A DNA stretch of 46,523 nucleotides from Burkholderia aenigmatica (GTDB lineage: Bacteria; Pseudomonadota; Gammaproteobacteria; Burkholderiales; Burkholderiaceae): positions 1 to 46,523 of the forward strand of contig NZ_CABVQC010000072.1 in assembly GCF_902499175.1 (NCBI RefSeq). The letters run 5' to 3'. The notes beneath the pieces were generated by a model that did no database searches, was not told the origin of the DNA, and saw only the letters and a program-made list of their open reading frames with translations. Made by a program: the position numbers and the translations under genes. Every line of letters starts with the position of its first letter. The first letter of the stretch is position 1. Shown here piece after piece: positions 23,985 to 32,834 of this stretch.

Positions 23985-24377
23985 ATGGGGCAGTACGCGG
24001 ACGCAGACTGGTACAGACGAAGCGTGGCCGACTACCTCGCGCAGTACGGTGCGGTTCCGCCGCCGTAGGTCATCGCGGCCGATTCGCATCCGTACGGCAT
24101 GCGGTGGCGCATGGGCGGCGGCGAAACGTTCATGACGGTGTTTCAGGAATGGTGGGAACAGCACACGTGGCACGAGCGCGAGCGCGTGACCTACTTCCTG
24201 AAATGGGCGCCTCCGCCGCGCTGGATTCCGTGGATGGCCGACGTGATCCGGGATCTCGAACCGTGGGAAGAGGACGGCGAATTCGACTACACGCGCTACT
24301 ACGCGCAGCTCAAGCAGTTGGGATTCGGCGGCACCGCCGACGTGGAAGCCGACATGGAAGACAGCCGCTGGGATTGA
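23985..24377 (+). pseudogene. hypothetical gene interrupted by an in-frame amber codon
   Basis: An ATG with a strong AAGGAG ribosome site starts MGQYADADWYRRSVADYLAQ, then YGAVPPP and TAG (24066-24068). The same frame continues as VIAADSHPYGMRWRMGGGET through to EADMEDSRWD and TGA. Codon use is uniform on both sides. A single change from a sense codon such as TGG or CAG would explain it. Internal restart at ATG 24099 would give 92 residues. I do not recognise the family; it follows the glycohydrolase by 42 bases, so it was probably co-transcribed. Confidence 0.75.
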
Positions 24378-24421
24378 TACAACCGGGCCATCGCCGGCCC
24401 GGCCGCATTACACGTCACGCA

Positions 24422-24973
24422 TCACGCGCGCCGGTCGCTCGCCAGCAACCCGTACAGCGCGCTGTCCGATACGTCGTCCCCGACGATCCAGCGTTCGCGC
24501 AGTAACCCTTCCCGCGCAAAGCCGAGCCGTTCGAGCAGCCGCGCCGACGCTGCGTTGCGCGGATCGATATCGGCTTCGAGCCGGTTCAGCCGCAACGTGC
24601 CGAACGCGTGATCGATCACGGCCGATACCGCCTCGCGCATGTAACCGCCGCTCCAGAACTTGCGCCGCAGGCAGAAGCCGATCTCGGCGCGCCGGCATTG
24701 CTCGTTTGCATGGAACAGCACGCATTCGCCGAGCGCTTCGCCGGTTTCCCGCAGTTCGAGCACGCAGATCAGGTCCTGCCCGCTCGCGGAATTCTTCACG
24801 TTGCGCGCGACACGTTCGATCGCCTGTTCGATGTGCGTCATCGGCGAGAACGAGAAATAGCGCATCGCTTCCGCATCCGACCAGATCTCGAAGAAGGTGT
24901 GCGCATCGGCGTCGCGTAGCGGTCGCAGGACGAGGCGGGAGGTATCCAGCGTGACGGGTTCGAACAGAGGCAT
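24422..24973 (-). CDS. GNAT acetyltransferase, RimJ/RimL-like
   Basis: A 183-residue protein beginning TLDTSRLVLRPLRDADAHTF, the typical first strand-helix of RimJ/RimL-type N-acetyltransferases. The acetyl-CoA-binding region is degenerate (RRKFWSGGYMREAVSAVIDH), and the C-terminal NAASARLLERLGFAREG motif is well conserved. It uses acetyl-CoA to acetylate a protein N-terminus, an amino acid or a drug; the substrate is unknown. Start chosen at the domain start (ATG 24973); a longer frame upstream is unlikely. Confidence 0.88.
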   Translation of the reverse strand: MPLFEPVTLDTSRLVLRPLRDADAHTFFEIWSDAEAMRYFSFSPMTHIEQAIERVARNVKNSASGQDLICVLELRETGEALGECVLFHANEQCRRAEIGFCLRRKFWSGGYMREAVSAVIDHAFGTLRLNRLEADIDPRNAASARLLERLGFAREGLLRERWIVGDDVSDSALYGLLASDRRA

Positions 24974-25085
24974 GGCGACAGTCGGTCGAAAACGGGATCG
25001 TGAATTAGAACACGCAAGCCGCAAGTCGGCCATCTCGCGCGTTCGCACGCTCCGCCGCACAGCAGCAACCCGATCGCCGCCAAAC

Positions 25086-25111
25086 AAAAAGGCCCGGACA
25101 TCGCCCGGACC
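25086..25111 (-). terminator. Rho-independent terminator of the catabolic operon
   Basis: On the minus strand a 9-bp stem (GGTCCGGGC/GTCCGGGCC, two G-T pairs) with a 3-base loop is followed by TTTTTG. It lies 32 bases after the MFS gene stop and marks the likely end of the 14-gene operon. Confidence 0.8.
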
Positions 25112-25142
25112 TCTTCACTTCAGCCGCTACCGCCGGCCGCGC

Positions 25143-26543
25143 TTACGCTTCAAGCGCTTCGAGCACCTTCCCCTTCGTCTCGATCCCGACGAAGTGCACG
25201 GTCACCGCCGCGATCAGCGGCACGATGCCGATCAGGTAGAACGCCGGCGCGAGGTTGCCGCCGATGATCGCGTGCGGCACCACCATCGGCGCGACGAACG
25301 ACGCGATCTTGAGCCACGCGCTGCCAAGCCCGCAGCCCGACGCGCGGATGCTCGTCGGATACTGCTCAGGCGTATAGACGTACGCGGTGATGAACCCCGA
25401 CGCCATCAACCCGAGCGACAGCGAGCAGAAGATCGAGACGACATACACCGACGACGCATGATAGATGCCCGCGAACGCCAGCGACAGCGCGCACAGCACG
25501 AACGACCACACGATCACCGGCTTGCGGCCGAGCTTGTCGACGAGCAGTGCGGACGCCAGCGACCCGAGCACGCCCATCACCGAGCCGATCACCGCGAGGT
25601 TCAGCGCGAGCTGCAGCGGTGCGTGATAGAAGTTCTTGTAGATCGTCGGCAGCCACGTCGACAGCCCGTACTGGATGAACCCGCAGGTCGCCCACAACGT
25701 CGCCACCGCGAGCGTGCGCTTGCGATAGGCAGCGCTGAACAGATCGCTCATCTTGCGCTTCGGATGCTGGCGCACCATCTCGTCGAAAGCGGCCGCCTGC
25801 GTGACCGGCGGCAGCTCGCCGCGCACCGACGATTCAAACGCGCCGACCGCCCGCCCGGCTTCGGCCAGGCGCCCGCGCGACGCGAGCCAGCGCGGCGACT
25901 CCGGCACGATGCGCGTCAGCACGAGCGAGAGAATCAGCGGCAGCCCGCCGACGAAGTACATGATCTCCCAGCCAAAGCGCGGCACGAGCCACGCGCCGAG
26001 CGCCATCGACACGAGCAGGCCGATCGGGAACACGATCTCGTACAGCAGCACGAACCGGCCGCGGCCATGTGCACGCGTGATCTCGTTGATGTACGTCGCG
26101 GCAACCGGCAGCTCGCCGCCCAGGCCGAGGCCCTGCAGGATCCGCAGCAGCACGAAGATCTCGAAGGTCGGCGCGAAGCCGCACGCGATGCTCGTGACGC
26201 CGATCACGGCCGAGCTCCATGCGATCGCCTTCACGCGGCCGTGCTTCTCGGCCAGCGCCGGAAACAGGAAGGCGCCGATCAGCTGGCCGATCGCGCCGGA
26301 TGCGATCAGCAGGCCGATCTGCGTCGGCGACAGCCCCCATTTGTGAATCAGCAGCGGCAGCGTCGCCGCGATCGTGATCACGTCGAAGCCGTCGAAGAAC
26401 GTCGCGGTGCCGATCAGCACGCGCGCGCGGATCTGCATCGCGTTGGCCGGAAGCCGCTCGAGCCGCGCGATGATCGCGCCGGGCGTGGAGGCGGCAGCTT
26501 CCATCGTGGCGCGACCGGCCACGACGTTGTCGAAAGTGCTCAT
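25143..26543 (-). CDS. MFS transporter, aromatic acid/H+ symporter type
   Basis: A 466-residue inner-membrane protein with about 12 hydrophobic helices. The first helix holds FFDGFDVITIAATLPLL, the DGFD motif of aromatic-acid:H+ symporters. The loop motif is AEKHGRVKAIAW, and LGLGGELPVAATYINE is near helix 4. It probably imports the substrate or an intermediate of the pathway encoded by this operon. It is the last gene, 30 bases after the FAD reductase gene and before a terminator. Substrate unknown. Confidence 0.92.
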   Translation of the reverse strand: MSTFDNVVAGRATMEAAASTPGAIIARLERLPANAMQIRARVLIGTATFFDGFDVITIAATLPLLIHKWGLSPTQIGLLIASGAIGQLIGAFLFPALAEKHGRVKAIAWSSAVIGVTSIACGFAPTFEIFVLLRILQGLGLGGELPVAATYINEITRAHGRGRFVLLYEIVFPIGLLVSMALGAWLVPRFGWEIMYFVGGLPLILSLVLTRIVPESPRWLASRGRLAEAGRAVGAFESSVRGELPPVTQAAAFDEMVRQHPKRKMSDLFSAAYRKRTLAVATLWATCGFIQYGLSTWLPTIYKNFYHAPLQLALNLAVIGSVMGVLGSLASALLVDKLGRKPVIVWSFVLCALSLAFAGIYHASSVYVVSIFCSLSLGLMASGFITAYVYTPEQYPTSIRASGCGLGSAWLKIASFVAPMVVPHAIIGGNLAPAFYLIGIVPLIAAVTVHFVGIETKGKVLEALEA

Positions 26544-26573
26544 GCGGGGTGTCTCCTGTGTCTCGTCGCCCGG

Positions 26574-27818
26574 TCAGGCCAGTGTCTTGCTCGTGTCTGC
26601 CAGGGCTTCCGTATCCACTGCCCGGCCCTGGTTCATCCACTTGCGCGCGAGCTTCAGCTCACGTGCGTTGTTGACGGCGATGACACCTCTCACATGTCCT
26701 TCGCCCACGAAAAACAGCGTCGCGCGCCGCGCGGCAAGCTCGCCGCGCACGACGAGCTGCGCATCGGCCGGCAGATCGCCGAGGATCTGCAGGTTCACGT
26801 CGTACTGATCGGACCAGAACCACGGGATCTCCGCGTACGGGGCACGCACGCCGAGCACGGCCTTCGCGGCCGCGATCGCCTGATTCTGCGCGTTGGCCCA
26901 CGATTCGAGCCGCACGCGCCGTTTCAGCCAGCCGTTGTGATGGTTCGCGACGTCGCCGCACGCGAAGATCGCCGGGTCGCTGGTCGCGCCGAATTCGTCG
27001 ACGACGATGCCGTCGTCGATCGCCAGCCCCGCATCGCTCGCGAGCGACGCGTTCAGCGCGAGGCCGATGCCGGCCACCGCGAAATCGGCGTCGATCGTCG
27101 TGCCGTCCGCCAGCGTCGCGCGTACCTTCGACGCGTCGTCGGGCTGCGCGTCGAGCGATGCGAGCGCCGCGCCGAGCCGCACGTCGACGCCGTTCGCACG
27201 ATGCAGGTCGAGCAGGAAATCCGACACGATCTGCGGCACCGAGCGGCCGCACAGCCGCGGCGCGCCTTCGACCACGACCGCCTCGACGCCGAGCTTGCGC
27301 GCGGTCGCCGCGACTTCGAGGCCGATCCAGCCACCGCCGATCACGAGCACGCGCTGGCTCGCGCGCAGCTTCTCGCCGAGCGCGGCCGCTTCGTCGAGCG
27401 TACGCAGGTAATGCAGGTTCGGCGTCTTCACGAGCGCGTCCGGCAGGCGGCGCGACGTGCCGCCGGTCGCGATCACGACCCGGTCGTATTCGATCTCGCG
27501 GCCGCTTTCGGTTGTCACGACGCGGCGCGCACGGTCGATCGATGCGGCGCGTTCCGGCTGCCAGGCTTCCACGTTCAGCGCGTCGAATTCGTCGGGCCGC
27601 ACGACGCGCACGGTTTCGATGTCGGCGTCGCCGGCCAGCACGGCCTTCGACAACGGCGGACGCTCGTACGGCAGATGCGGTTCGTCCGCGATCATCACGA
27701 GACGGCCGGCAAAGCCTTCCGCGCGCAGCGTCTTCAGCACCCAGCCGGCGGCCTGGCCGCCGCCGATCACGACGACCGTGCCGGGCGCAGCCTGCGCCTG
27801 TTCGTTCCCTTCGCTCAT
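26574..27818 (-). CDS. FAD-dependent ferredoxin reductase of the ring-hydroxylating oxygenase
   Basis: A 414-residue protein with the FAD motif VVVIGGGQAAGW (residues 15-26), the NAD motif VLVIGGGWIGLE (157-168), the DEPHLPYERPPLSK segment and the late FACGDVAN motif. These are typical of ferredoxin reductases such as BphA4/CarAd-like class. It would pass electrons from NADH to the Rieske ferredoxin encoded first in the operon. Its ATG overlaps the extradiol stop (ATGA). The reductase being far from the oxygenase genes is unusual but not unknown. Confidence 0.92.
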   Translation of the reverse strand: MSEGNEQAQAAPGTVVVIGGGQAAGWVLKTLRAEGFAGRLVMIADEPHLPYERPPLSKAVLAGDADIETVRVVRPDEFDALNVEAWQPERAASIDRARRVVTTESGREIEYDRVVIATGGTSRRLPDALVKTPNLHYLRTLDEAAALGEKLRASQRVLVIGGGWIGLEVAATARKLGVEAVVVEGAPRLCGRSVPQIVSDFLLDLHRANGVDVRLGAALASLDAQPDDASKVRATLADGTTIDADFAVAGIGLALNASLASDAGLAIDDGIVVDEFGATSDPAIFACGDVANHHNGWLKRRVRLESWANAQNQAIAAAKAVLGVRAPYAEIPWFWSDQYDVNLQILGDLPADAQLVVRGELAARRATLFFVGEGHVRGVIAVNNARELKLARKWMNQGRAVDTEALADTSKTLA

Positions 27819-28777
27819 GATTTCCGCTCCGTCATGAACTTGCCTTCCGGCGCCTTCGCGTTCTTCTGCCGGCGCGTGTTGCCGTCGAGGCCGCCGTCGA
27901 CGGCCCATTCGGCGAACACGGTCGGACCCGGCTCGAATTCGCGCGGCTGCCATTCGGGCGTCAGCATGTCTTCGTCCGCGTAGTACTCGATCAGGCCGCC
28001 GGCCGGGTTCTGGAAGTACCAGAAGTACGCGGACGACACCGGGTGACGGCCCGGGCCGAGTTGCGTTTCCCAGCCGCAGCGGTCGATGTGCATGCCGCCG
28101 CCGAACACCTCGTGGATGTCGCGCACGGTGAACGCGACGTGGTTCAGGCCGCGTTTGCCGTTCGGCAGCGCGAGCAGGAACAGGTCGTGGTGGCCGCCGT
28201 GCGGCGCGCAGCGCATGAACGCGCCGCGGCCCGGGTAACGGTCGGACGTCTCGAAGCCCAGCAGCTCGTGATAGAACTTTTCCTGTGCGTCGAGGCAGTT
28301 CGTGAAGAACACCACGTGCCCGACCTCGACCGGTTCCGCGCGTGCATAGATCGGGCTCGGCTGGTCGACGCGCAGCGTCTGGCCCCACACGTTCGACGGC
28401 GAGCCCGTGATGTCGAGCTCGCGCTTGCGCGTGACTTCGATGCGGATCGCCATCCCGTTCGGATCGATGCAGCCGACCGCATCGTCCTGCGCGTAGTAAC
28501 CGGGCTGGCCGGCCAGTTTCGTGCGCAGCGCGTCGAGTTCCTGCTGCGTCGCGACGCCCCATGTGACTTCACGCAGCGTCGGGCCCGCTTCGAACGCGGG
28601 CGGCAGCGCCGGATCGTCGGCCTTGACGGCCAGCACGGTGCAGCCGTTCAGCGTCTCGAAGCGTGCGCGCGAATCGTCGTGCGAGACTTCCTTCATCCCC
28701 CAGTCGGCGAAAAAGCGCCGGCAGGTCGCGAGGTCGTCGACGCCGTACGTGATCTGCTCGATTCCCAAAATGCTCAT
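27815..28777 (-). CDS. type I extradiol ring-cleavage dioxygenase (VOC superfamily)
   Basis: A 320-residue two-domain VOC enzyme, the usual size of catechol 2,3-dioxygenase-type enzymes. The facial-triad iron ligands are visible in the C-terminal domain: His154 (VGHVVFFTN), His213 (LNHVAFTVRD) and Glu264 (GGLIEYYAD). It should cleave a catechol-like diol next to the hydroxyls with O2. GAAGGGGA precedes the ATG; the stop overlaps the next gene by 4 bases, indicating translational coupling. Confidence 0.9.
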   Translation of the reverse strand: MSILGIEQITYGVDDLATCRRFFADWGMKEVSHDDSRARFETLNGCTVLAVKADDPALPPAFEAGPTLREVTWGVATQQELDALRTKLAGQPGYYAQDDAVGCIDPNGMAIRIEVTRKRELDITGSPSNVWGQTLRVDQPSPIYARAEPVEVGHVVFFTNCLDAQEKFYHELLGFETSDRYPGRGAFMRCAPHGGHHDLFLLALPNGKRGLNHVAFTVRDIHEVFGGGMHIDRCGWETQLGPGRHPVSSAYFWYFQNPAGGLIEYYADEDMLTPEWQPREFEPGPTVFAEWAVDGGLDGNTRRQKNAKAPEGKFMTERKS

Positions 28778-28795
28778 TGCGTCATTCCCCTTCGC

Positions 28796-30286
28796 TCAGT
28801 TCGCCCACGGCAGCGGCGCGTCGTTCAAGCCCCAGTAGAGGCTCTTCTGCTGCATGTATTCGCGGATGCCGAGGCGGCCCTTCTCGCGCCCCATCCCGCT
28901 CTCCTTCCAGCCCGAGAACGGCGTGGAAATCGAGAACAGCTTGTACGTGTTGATCCAGACGGTGCCCGTCTCCAGCGCACGCGCGATGCGCCAGGCGCGC
29001 TTGTAGTCGCGCGTCCAGATGCCGGCCGCCAGGCCGAACACGCTGTCGTTCGCCTGCGCGATCAGCGACGCTTCGTCGTCGAACGGCATCGCGACGAGCA
29101 CGGGCCCGAAGATTTCTTCCTGGCAGATACGCGCGCTGTTCGGCAGGCCTTCGAGAATCGTCGGCTGATAGAAAAAGCCGTTCTCGCGCCCGTCGCCCGA
29201 CGGCCGTTCGCCACCGCACAGCAGGCGGCCGCCTTCTTCGAGACCGAGCGCGACGTAGCGCTCCACCGATTCGCGATGCTTCGCGGTGATCAGCGGCCCC
29301 ATCTGCGTGTCGGGACGCGTCGGGTCGCCCAAGCGCAGCTTGCGTGCGCCCGCGACGAGACGCTTCATGAATTCGTCGTACACCGCGCGCTGCACGAACA
29401 GCCGCGAACCCGCGATGCACGCTTCGCCCGACGAGCTGAAAATGCCGTACAGCACGCCGTTGACCGCGTGATCGAGATCGGCGTCGTCACAGACGATGGT
29501 CGGCGACTTGCCGCCGAGTTCGAGCGACACGGGCATCAGCTTTTCGGCCGCGATGCGCGCGATGCCGCGGCCCACTTCGGTGCCGCCGGTGAACGACACC
29601 TTCTTCACGAGCGGATGACGCACGAGCACGTCGCCGATCACCGAGCCCTTGCCCGGCAACACGCTCAGCACGCCCTTCGGCACGCCGGCTTCCTCGCAGA
29701 TCCGAGCCAGCGCGAGCGACACGAGCGGCGTGACTTCGGCCGGCTTGAGCACGACCGCGTTGCCGCCCGCCAGCGCCGGCGCAAGCTTCTGCGCATCGGA
29801 CGCGATCGGCGAATTCCACGGCGTGATCGCCGCGATCACGCCGATCGGCTCGTACACGCTCATCGTCAGGTAATCGCCGCGCGACGGCGTCAGTTCCTCG
29901 TCGAGCGTTTCAAGGCACGCCGCGAAATAGCGGAACGTGTTCGCGGCGCTGGCCACCAGCACGCGCGTCTCGCTGATCGGCTTGCCGTTGTCGCGGCGCT
30001 GCAGGTTCGCGAGCGCCTCGTGGCGCTGCATGATCAGGTCAGCGATGCGGTACAGCACCTGCGCACGCAGGTGCGGCTTCAGCCCGGCCCAGTCGGCGCG
30101 GCGCCAGGCGGCGTCGGCGGCGACGACAGCTTCGGCCGCGTCGTCCGCGTTCGCGGTCGACACTTCCATGTTCAGCGACTGGTCGGCCGGATAGATGCTC
30201 GCGTAAGGCGCGCCACGGCCGCGCCGCCATTCGCCGCCGATCAGGATGTTGCCGTCGGGTACGAGGCTCGTATCGAAAGGAGTCAT
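28796..30286 (-). CDS. aldehyde dehydrogenase, semialdehyde type
   Basis: The 496-residue NAD(P)-dependent enzyme has catalytic Cys290 (SGEACIAGSRLFV), Glu256 (LELGGKSP) and the EIFGPV motif. Size and active-site context resemble the hydroxymuconic-semialdehyde dehydrogenases of aromatic meta-cleavage pathways, which would fit the extradiol gene next to it. The ATG at 30286 was preferred over a frame start at 30346 because the latter reaches into the upstream hairpin region. The stop is 18 bases before the extradiol start. Confidence 0.93.
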   Translation of the reverse strand: MTPFDTSLVPDGNILIGGEWRRGRGAPYASIYPADQSLNMEVSTANADDAAEAVVAADAAWRRADWAGLKPHLRAQVLYRIADLIMQRHEALANLQRRDNGKPISETRVLVASAANTFRYFAACLETLDEELTPSRGDYLTMSVYEPIGVIAAITPWNSPIASDAQKLAPALAGGNAVVLKPAEVTPLVSLALARICEEAGVPKGVLSVLPGKGSVIGDVLVRHPLVKKVSFTGGTEVGRGIARIAAEKLMPVSLELGGKSPTIVCDDADLDHAVNGVLYGIFSSSGEACIAGSRLFVQRAVYDEFMKRLVAGARKLRLGDPTRPDTQMGPLITAKHRESVERYVALGLEEGGRLLCGGERPSGDGRENGFFYQPTILEGLPNSARICQEEIFGPVLVAMPFDDEASLIAQANDSVFGLAAGIWTRDYKRAWRIARALETGTVWINTYKLFSISTPFSGWKESGMGREKGRLGIREYMQQKSLYWGLNDAPLPWAN

Positions 30287-30316
30287 GTCACAAGTCCCAC
30301 AAATCTGTCTCTGCAC

Positions 30317-30344
30317 GTCCGCCCTCGCCGTGGCGCGGGCGGAC
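30317..30344 (-). other. hairpin inside the operon, between aspartate-dehydrogenase-like and ALDH genes
   Basis: Stem GTCCGCCC (30317-30324)/GGGCGGAC (30337-30344), 8 bp, extended by an inner CGCC/GGCG pairing across one mismatch. It sits in the 72-base gap, the largest gap in the operon. No T-run; it may be an mRNA processing, stabilising or partial-attenuation element. Confidence 0.6.
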
Positions 30345-30358
30345 ATTCAATGGCCCGG

Positions 30359-31174
30359 TCAGATCACGCAGCGGGCCGCGCGGTTGCGCAGCGCGCGGAT
30401 CGCGCTGTACGCCGTCAGCGCGGACGTCTTCGGGTTGTCGGGCAGCGGCTTGCCGCTCATTTCCAGCGACATCTCGCCGAATGCGCCGCGCGCGGTGATG
30501 CGATGCACGTTGCGCTCGACGGCCGGATCGGCGATCAGGCGCACGTGCGTCGCGTCGAGCCCGAGGCCCGCGAGCGCGACGGTGGCCGCAACGTTCGCGT
30601 TCTTCGGATACAGGCGTGCGGCATCGCGCGCGCTGCCTTCGAAGATCACCTTTTCCGCGTTCATCGCACGCAGGTCGCACAGTTCCTCGGCAGGCGTGCC
30701 GAGCCAGCCGAGCGGCGGCTTGCGGCCCACGTACAGCACTTCGTCGAGGCCGCCCTGCTTCGCGGACGCCAGCGCGTCGATCCCGCCGATCGCGCCGGAC
30801 AGCAGCGTGACCGTCGCATCGCCTTCGTCGGCCGCCTGCGCGAGCACGTCGAGCAGCGCGAGATCGGACAGCGCGCCGATCGATGCGACCGCGCAGTCGG
30901 TGCCGGCCTTCAACAGCGGCACGACGTGATCGACGAGCGCGCTGTGGCCTGCGCATTCGAGTGCGAACTCGGGGCGGCGGGCCAGTGCGTCGACCGACGA
31001 CACGACCTCCACCGCGCCGCCCAGCACGCCCTGCACCGCCGCGCGCTGGTGTTCCGGCACGATCACGTGCGCGATGCGCAGCGACGCATCGTGCTCGACC
31101 GCGTGGTACACGGCCGCGCCGATCGCACCGAAGCCGATCATCGCGACGTCGACGGGTGCGTGGCCGTTACGCAT
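30359..31174 (-). CDS. L-aspartate dehydrogenase-like protein (DUF108/NadX family)
   Basis: A 271-residue protein with the Rossmann start VAMIGFGAIGAAVYHAVEHD and the C-terminal NANVAATVALAGLGLDATHV plus RLIADPAVERNVHRI. The last of these holds the histidine and Asn/His pattern of L-aspartate dehydrogenases. Characterised members interconvert oxaloacetate plus ammonia and aspartate with NAD(P). Its place inside a ring-cleavage operon suggests handling of an amino- or imino-acid intermediate, but that is inference. Start overlaps the ThDP gene by 8 bases. Confidence 0.85.
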   Translation of the reverse strand: MRNGHAPVDVAMIGFGAIGAAVYHAVEHDASLRIAHVIVPEHQRAAVQGVLGGAVEVVSSVDALARRPEFALECAGHSALVDHVVPLLKAGTDCAVASIGALSDLALLDVLAQAADEGDATVTLLSGAIGGIDALASAKQGGLDEVLYVGRKPPLGWLGTPAEELCDLRAMNAEKVIFEGSARDAARLYPKNANVAATVALAGLGLDATHVRLIADPAVERNVHRITARGAFGEMSLEMSGKPLPDNPKTSALTAYSAIRALRNRAARCVI

Positions 31175-32834
31175 ACTGGCGCTCCGACGGCTCTTCCTTC
31201 TTCACCGGCGGGCCGGCGAAGTTCGACGCGAACGAGCCGACCGACAGCATGTCGACCTCGACCATCACCGGCCCTTCCTTCGCCATCCCTTCACGCACGA
31301 TCGCTTCCGCCTGGTCGAGCGACGTGATCCGATAGTGCGTGAGGCCGAAGCTCGCGCAGAACTGCGCGAAATCGGGCTGGTGCAGCTGTACGAAGCAGCG
31401 GCGGCCACCGTAGTGCGCGTCCTGGATGTTGCGGATCACGCCGTAGCACTGGTCGTTCATCAGCACGATCATCACGTTCGCGTTTTCCTGCACGGCCGTG
31501 ACGAGCTCGCCGACGTTGACCATCAGGCCGCCGTCGCCGACGAGGCAGACCGTCTTCGCAGCCGCATCCGCCAGCGCCGCGCCGATGCCCATCTGGATGC
31601 CCTGGCCGATGCCGCCGCCGAGCGCATGCACGCCCGAGCGCGGCTCGAAGATCTTCAGCAGGCGGTTGCCCCACGTGCTGTTCGAGATCGTCACGTCGCG
31701 CACCCAGTTGTAGTCGCGGCCGACGGCGCCCTGCAGCGTGTCGACGAGCTGCTTGTACGGCCCGAGGCCCTTCGACACGTCGGCCACCGCCTGCTCGCGG
31801 GCTGCCGCGAGATCGACGGCGAATTGCGGATCGACCGACAGGCGGCCTTCGAGGCGGTCGGCCAGCTCGGCCAGCACGCGCTTCGAATCGCCGTGCACGA
31901 ACAGCTCGTTGCGATAGCCGCGGTTGTCGGCGAGCGCGTCGGCATCGACGCGGAACAGCGGCTGCGGCAGTGCGAGCTTGTACTTCAGCGTCTCGTTGCC
32001 GCGCAGGCGCGAGCCGACGACGACGAGTGCATCGCAGGTCTTGTAGAACGCTTCGACGGACGCATGCACGTTGAACGCGCCGAGCGTCGCCGCATGATCC
32101 TCGGGCAGCACGCCGCGGCCCTGCACGCTCGTCACGACGCCGAAGCCGAGCTTCACGAGGCGTTCGACTTCCTCGCGTGCGTGGCGCGCGCCGCCGCCGA
32201 GCCACAGCAGCGGGCGGCGCTTGGCCGCCAGTGCGTCGGCGAGCTTCGCGACGCGTGCGGTGTCGTGCTCGCGCACCGTGACGTGTGCCGGTGCGAGGTC
32301 TTCCGGCCATTCGATTTCGGCAGCCTGGATGTCGATCGGAATCTCGACCGACACGGGGCCCGTCGGCGCGGTCTGCGCGATGCGCACGGCTTCGCGGATC
32401 GTCGGCAGCACGGTTTCGACGGTGCGCACGCGGAACGCGGCCTTCGAGATCGAGTCGAGCATCGACAACTGGTCCGGCGCTTCGTGGATGTACGCGAGAT
32501 CCTGGTCGAGATACGGCGTCTCGATCTGCCCGGTGACGTGCAGCAGCGCGGTGCCGGCCGTCAGCGCCTCGACCATCGCGCCGGCTGCGTTGCCCGCCGC
32601 CGTGCCCGTGCTCGTGAACGCGACGCCGAGGCCGCCCGACACGCGGGCCAGGCCGTCTGCCATGTTCAACGCGCCGGCTTCGCCGCGTGCGCCGACATAC
32701 CGGATGTTGCCGCGCGAGTTGATCGCGTCGAGGATCGGCATGTTGTGGATCGAGATGACACCGAATGCGGTCTTCACGCCGCACTGCTCGAGAAAGGCGG
32801 CAATCAGCTCGCCAACCGTGGTTTTTTTAGACAT
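31167..32834 (-). CDS. thiamine-diphosphate-dependent enzyme, acetolactate synthase/decarboxylase-like
   Basis: A 555-residue protein with the three ThDP-enzyme domains. The catalytic Glu lies in YVGARGEAGALNMADG (about residue 53), and the C-terminal cofactor motif begins GDGGLMVNVGELVTAVQENA and continues to LMNDQCYG. Relatives include acetolactate synthases, benzoylformate and 2-oxoacid decarboxylases and carboligases. In this operon it may decarboxylate a ring-cleavage 2-oxoacid. ATG 32834 was chosen over an upstream TTG that sits too close to the GGAGG ribosome site. It overlaps both neighbours. Confidence 0.9.
   Translation of the reverse strand: MSKKTTVGELIAAFLEQCGVKTAFGVISIHNMPILDAINSRGNIRYVGARGEAGALNMADGLARVSGGLGVAFTSTGTAAGNAAGAMVEALTAGTALLHVTGQIETPYLDQDLAYIHEAPDQLSMLDSISKAAFRVRTVETVLPTIREAVRIAQTAPTGPVSVEIPIDIQAAEIEWPEDLAPAHVTVREHDTARVAKLADALAAKRRPLLWLGGGARHAREEVERLVKLGFGVVTSVQGRGVLPEDHAATLGAFNVHASVEAFYKTCDALVVVGSRLRGNETLKYKLALPQPLFRVDADALADNRGYRNELFVHGDSKRVLAELADRLEGRLSVDPQFAVDLAAAREQAVADVSKGLGPYKQLVDTLQGAVGRDYNWVRDVTISNSTWGNRLLKIFEPRSGVHALGGGIGQGIQMGIGAALADAAAKTVCLVGDGGLMVNVGELVTAVQENANVMIVLMNDQCYGVIRNIQDAHYGGRRCFVQLHQPDFAQFCASFGLTHYRITSLDQAEAIVREGMAKEGPVMVEVDMLSVGSFASNFAGPPVKKEEPSERQYA

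Noticed and set aside
24897..27983. 1028-residue plus-strand frame across the MFS and FAD reductase genes
   Set aside because: Antisense shadow; composition dominated by Arg, His, Asp and Glu, and the minus strand carries clear conserved proteins.
28043..31327. 1094-residue plus-strand frame opposite extradiol, ALDH and AspDH-like genes
   Set aside because: Antisense shadow with no conserved motif; all three minus-strand genes show catalytic residues and overlaps.
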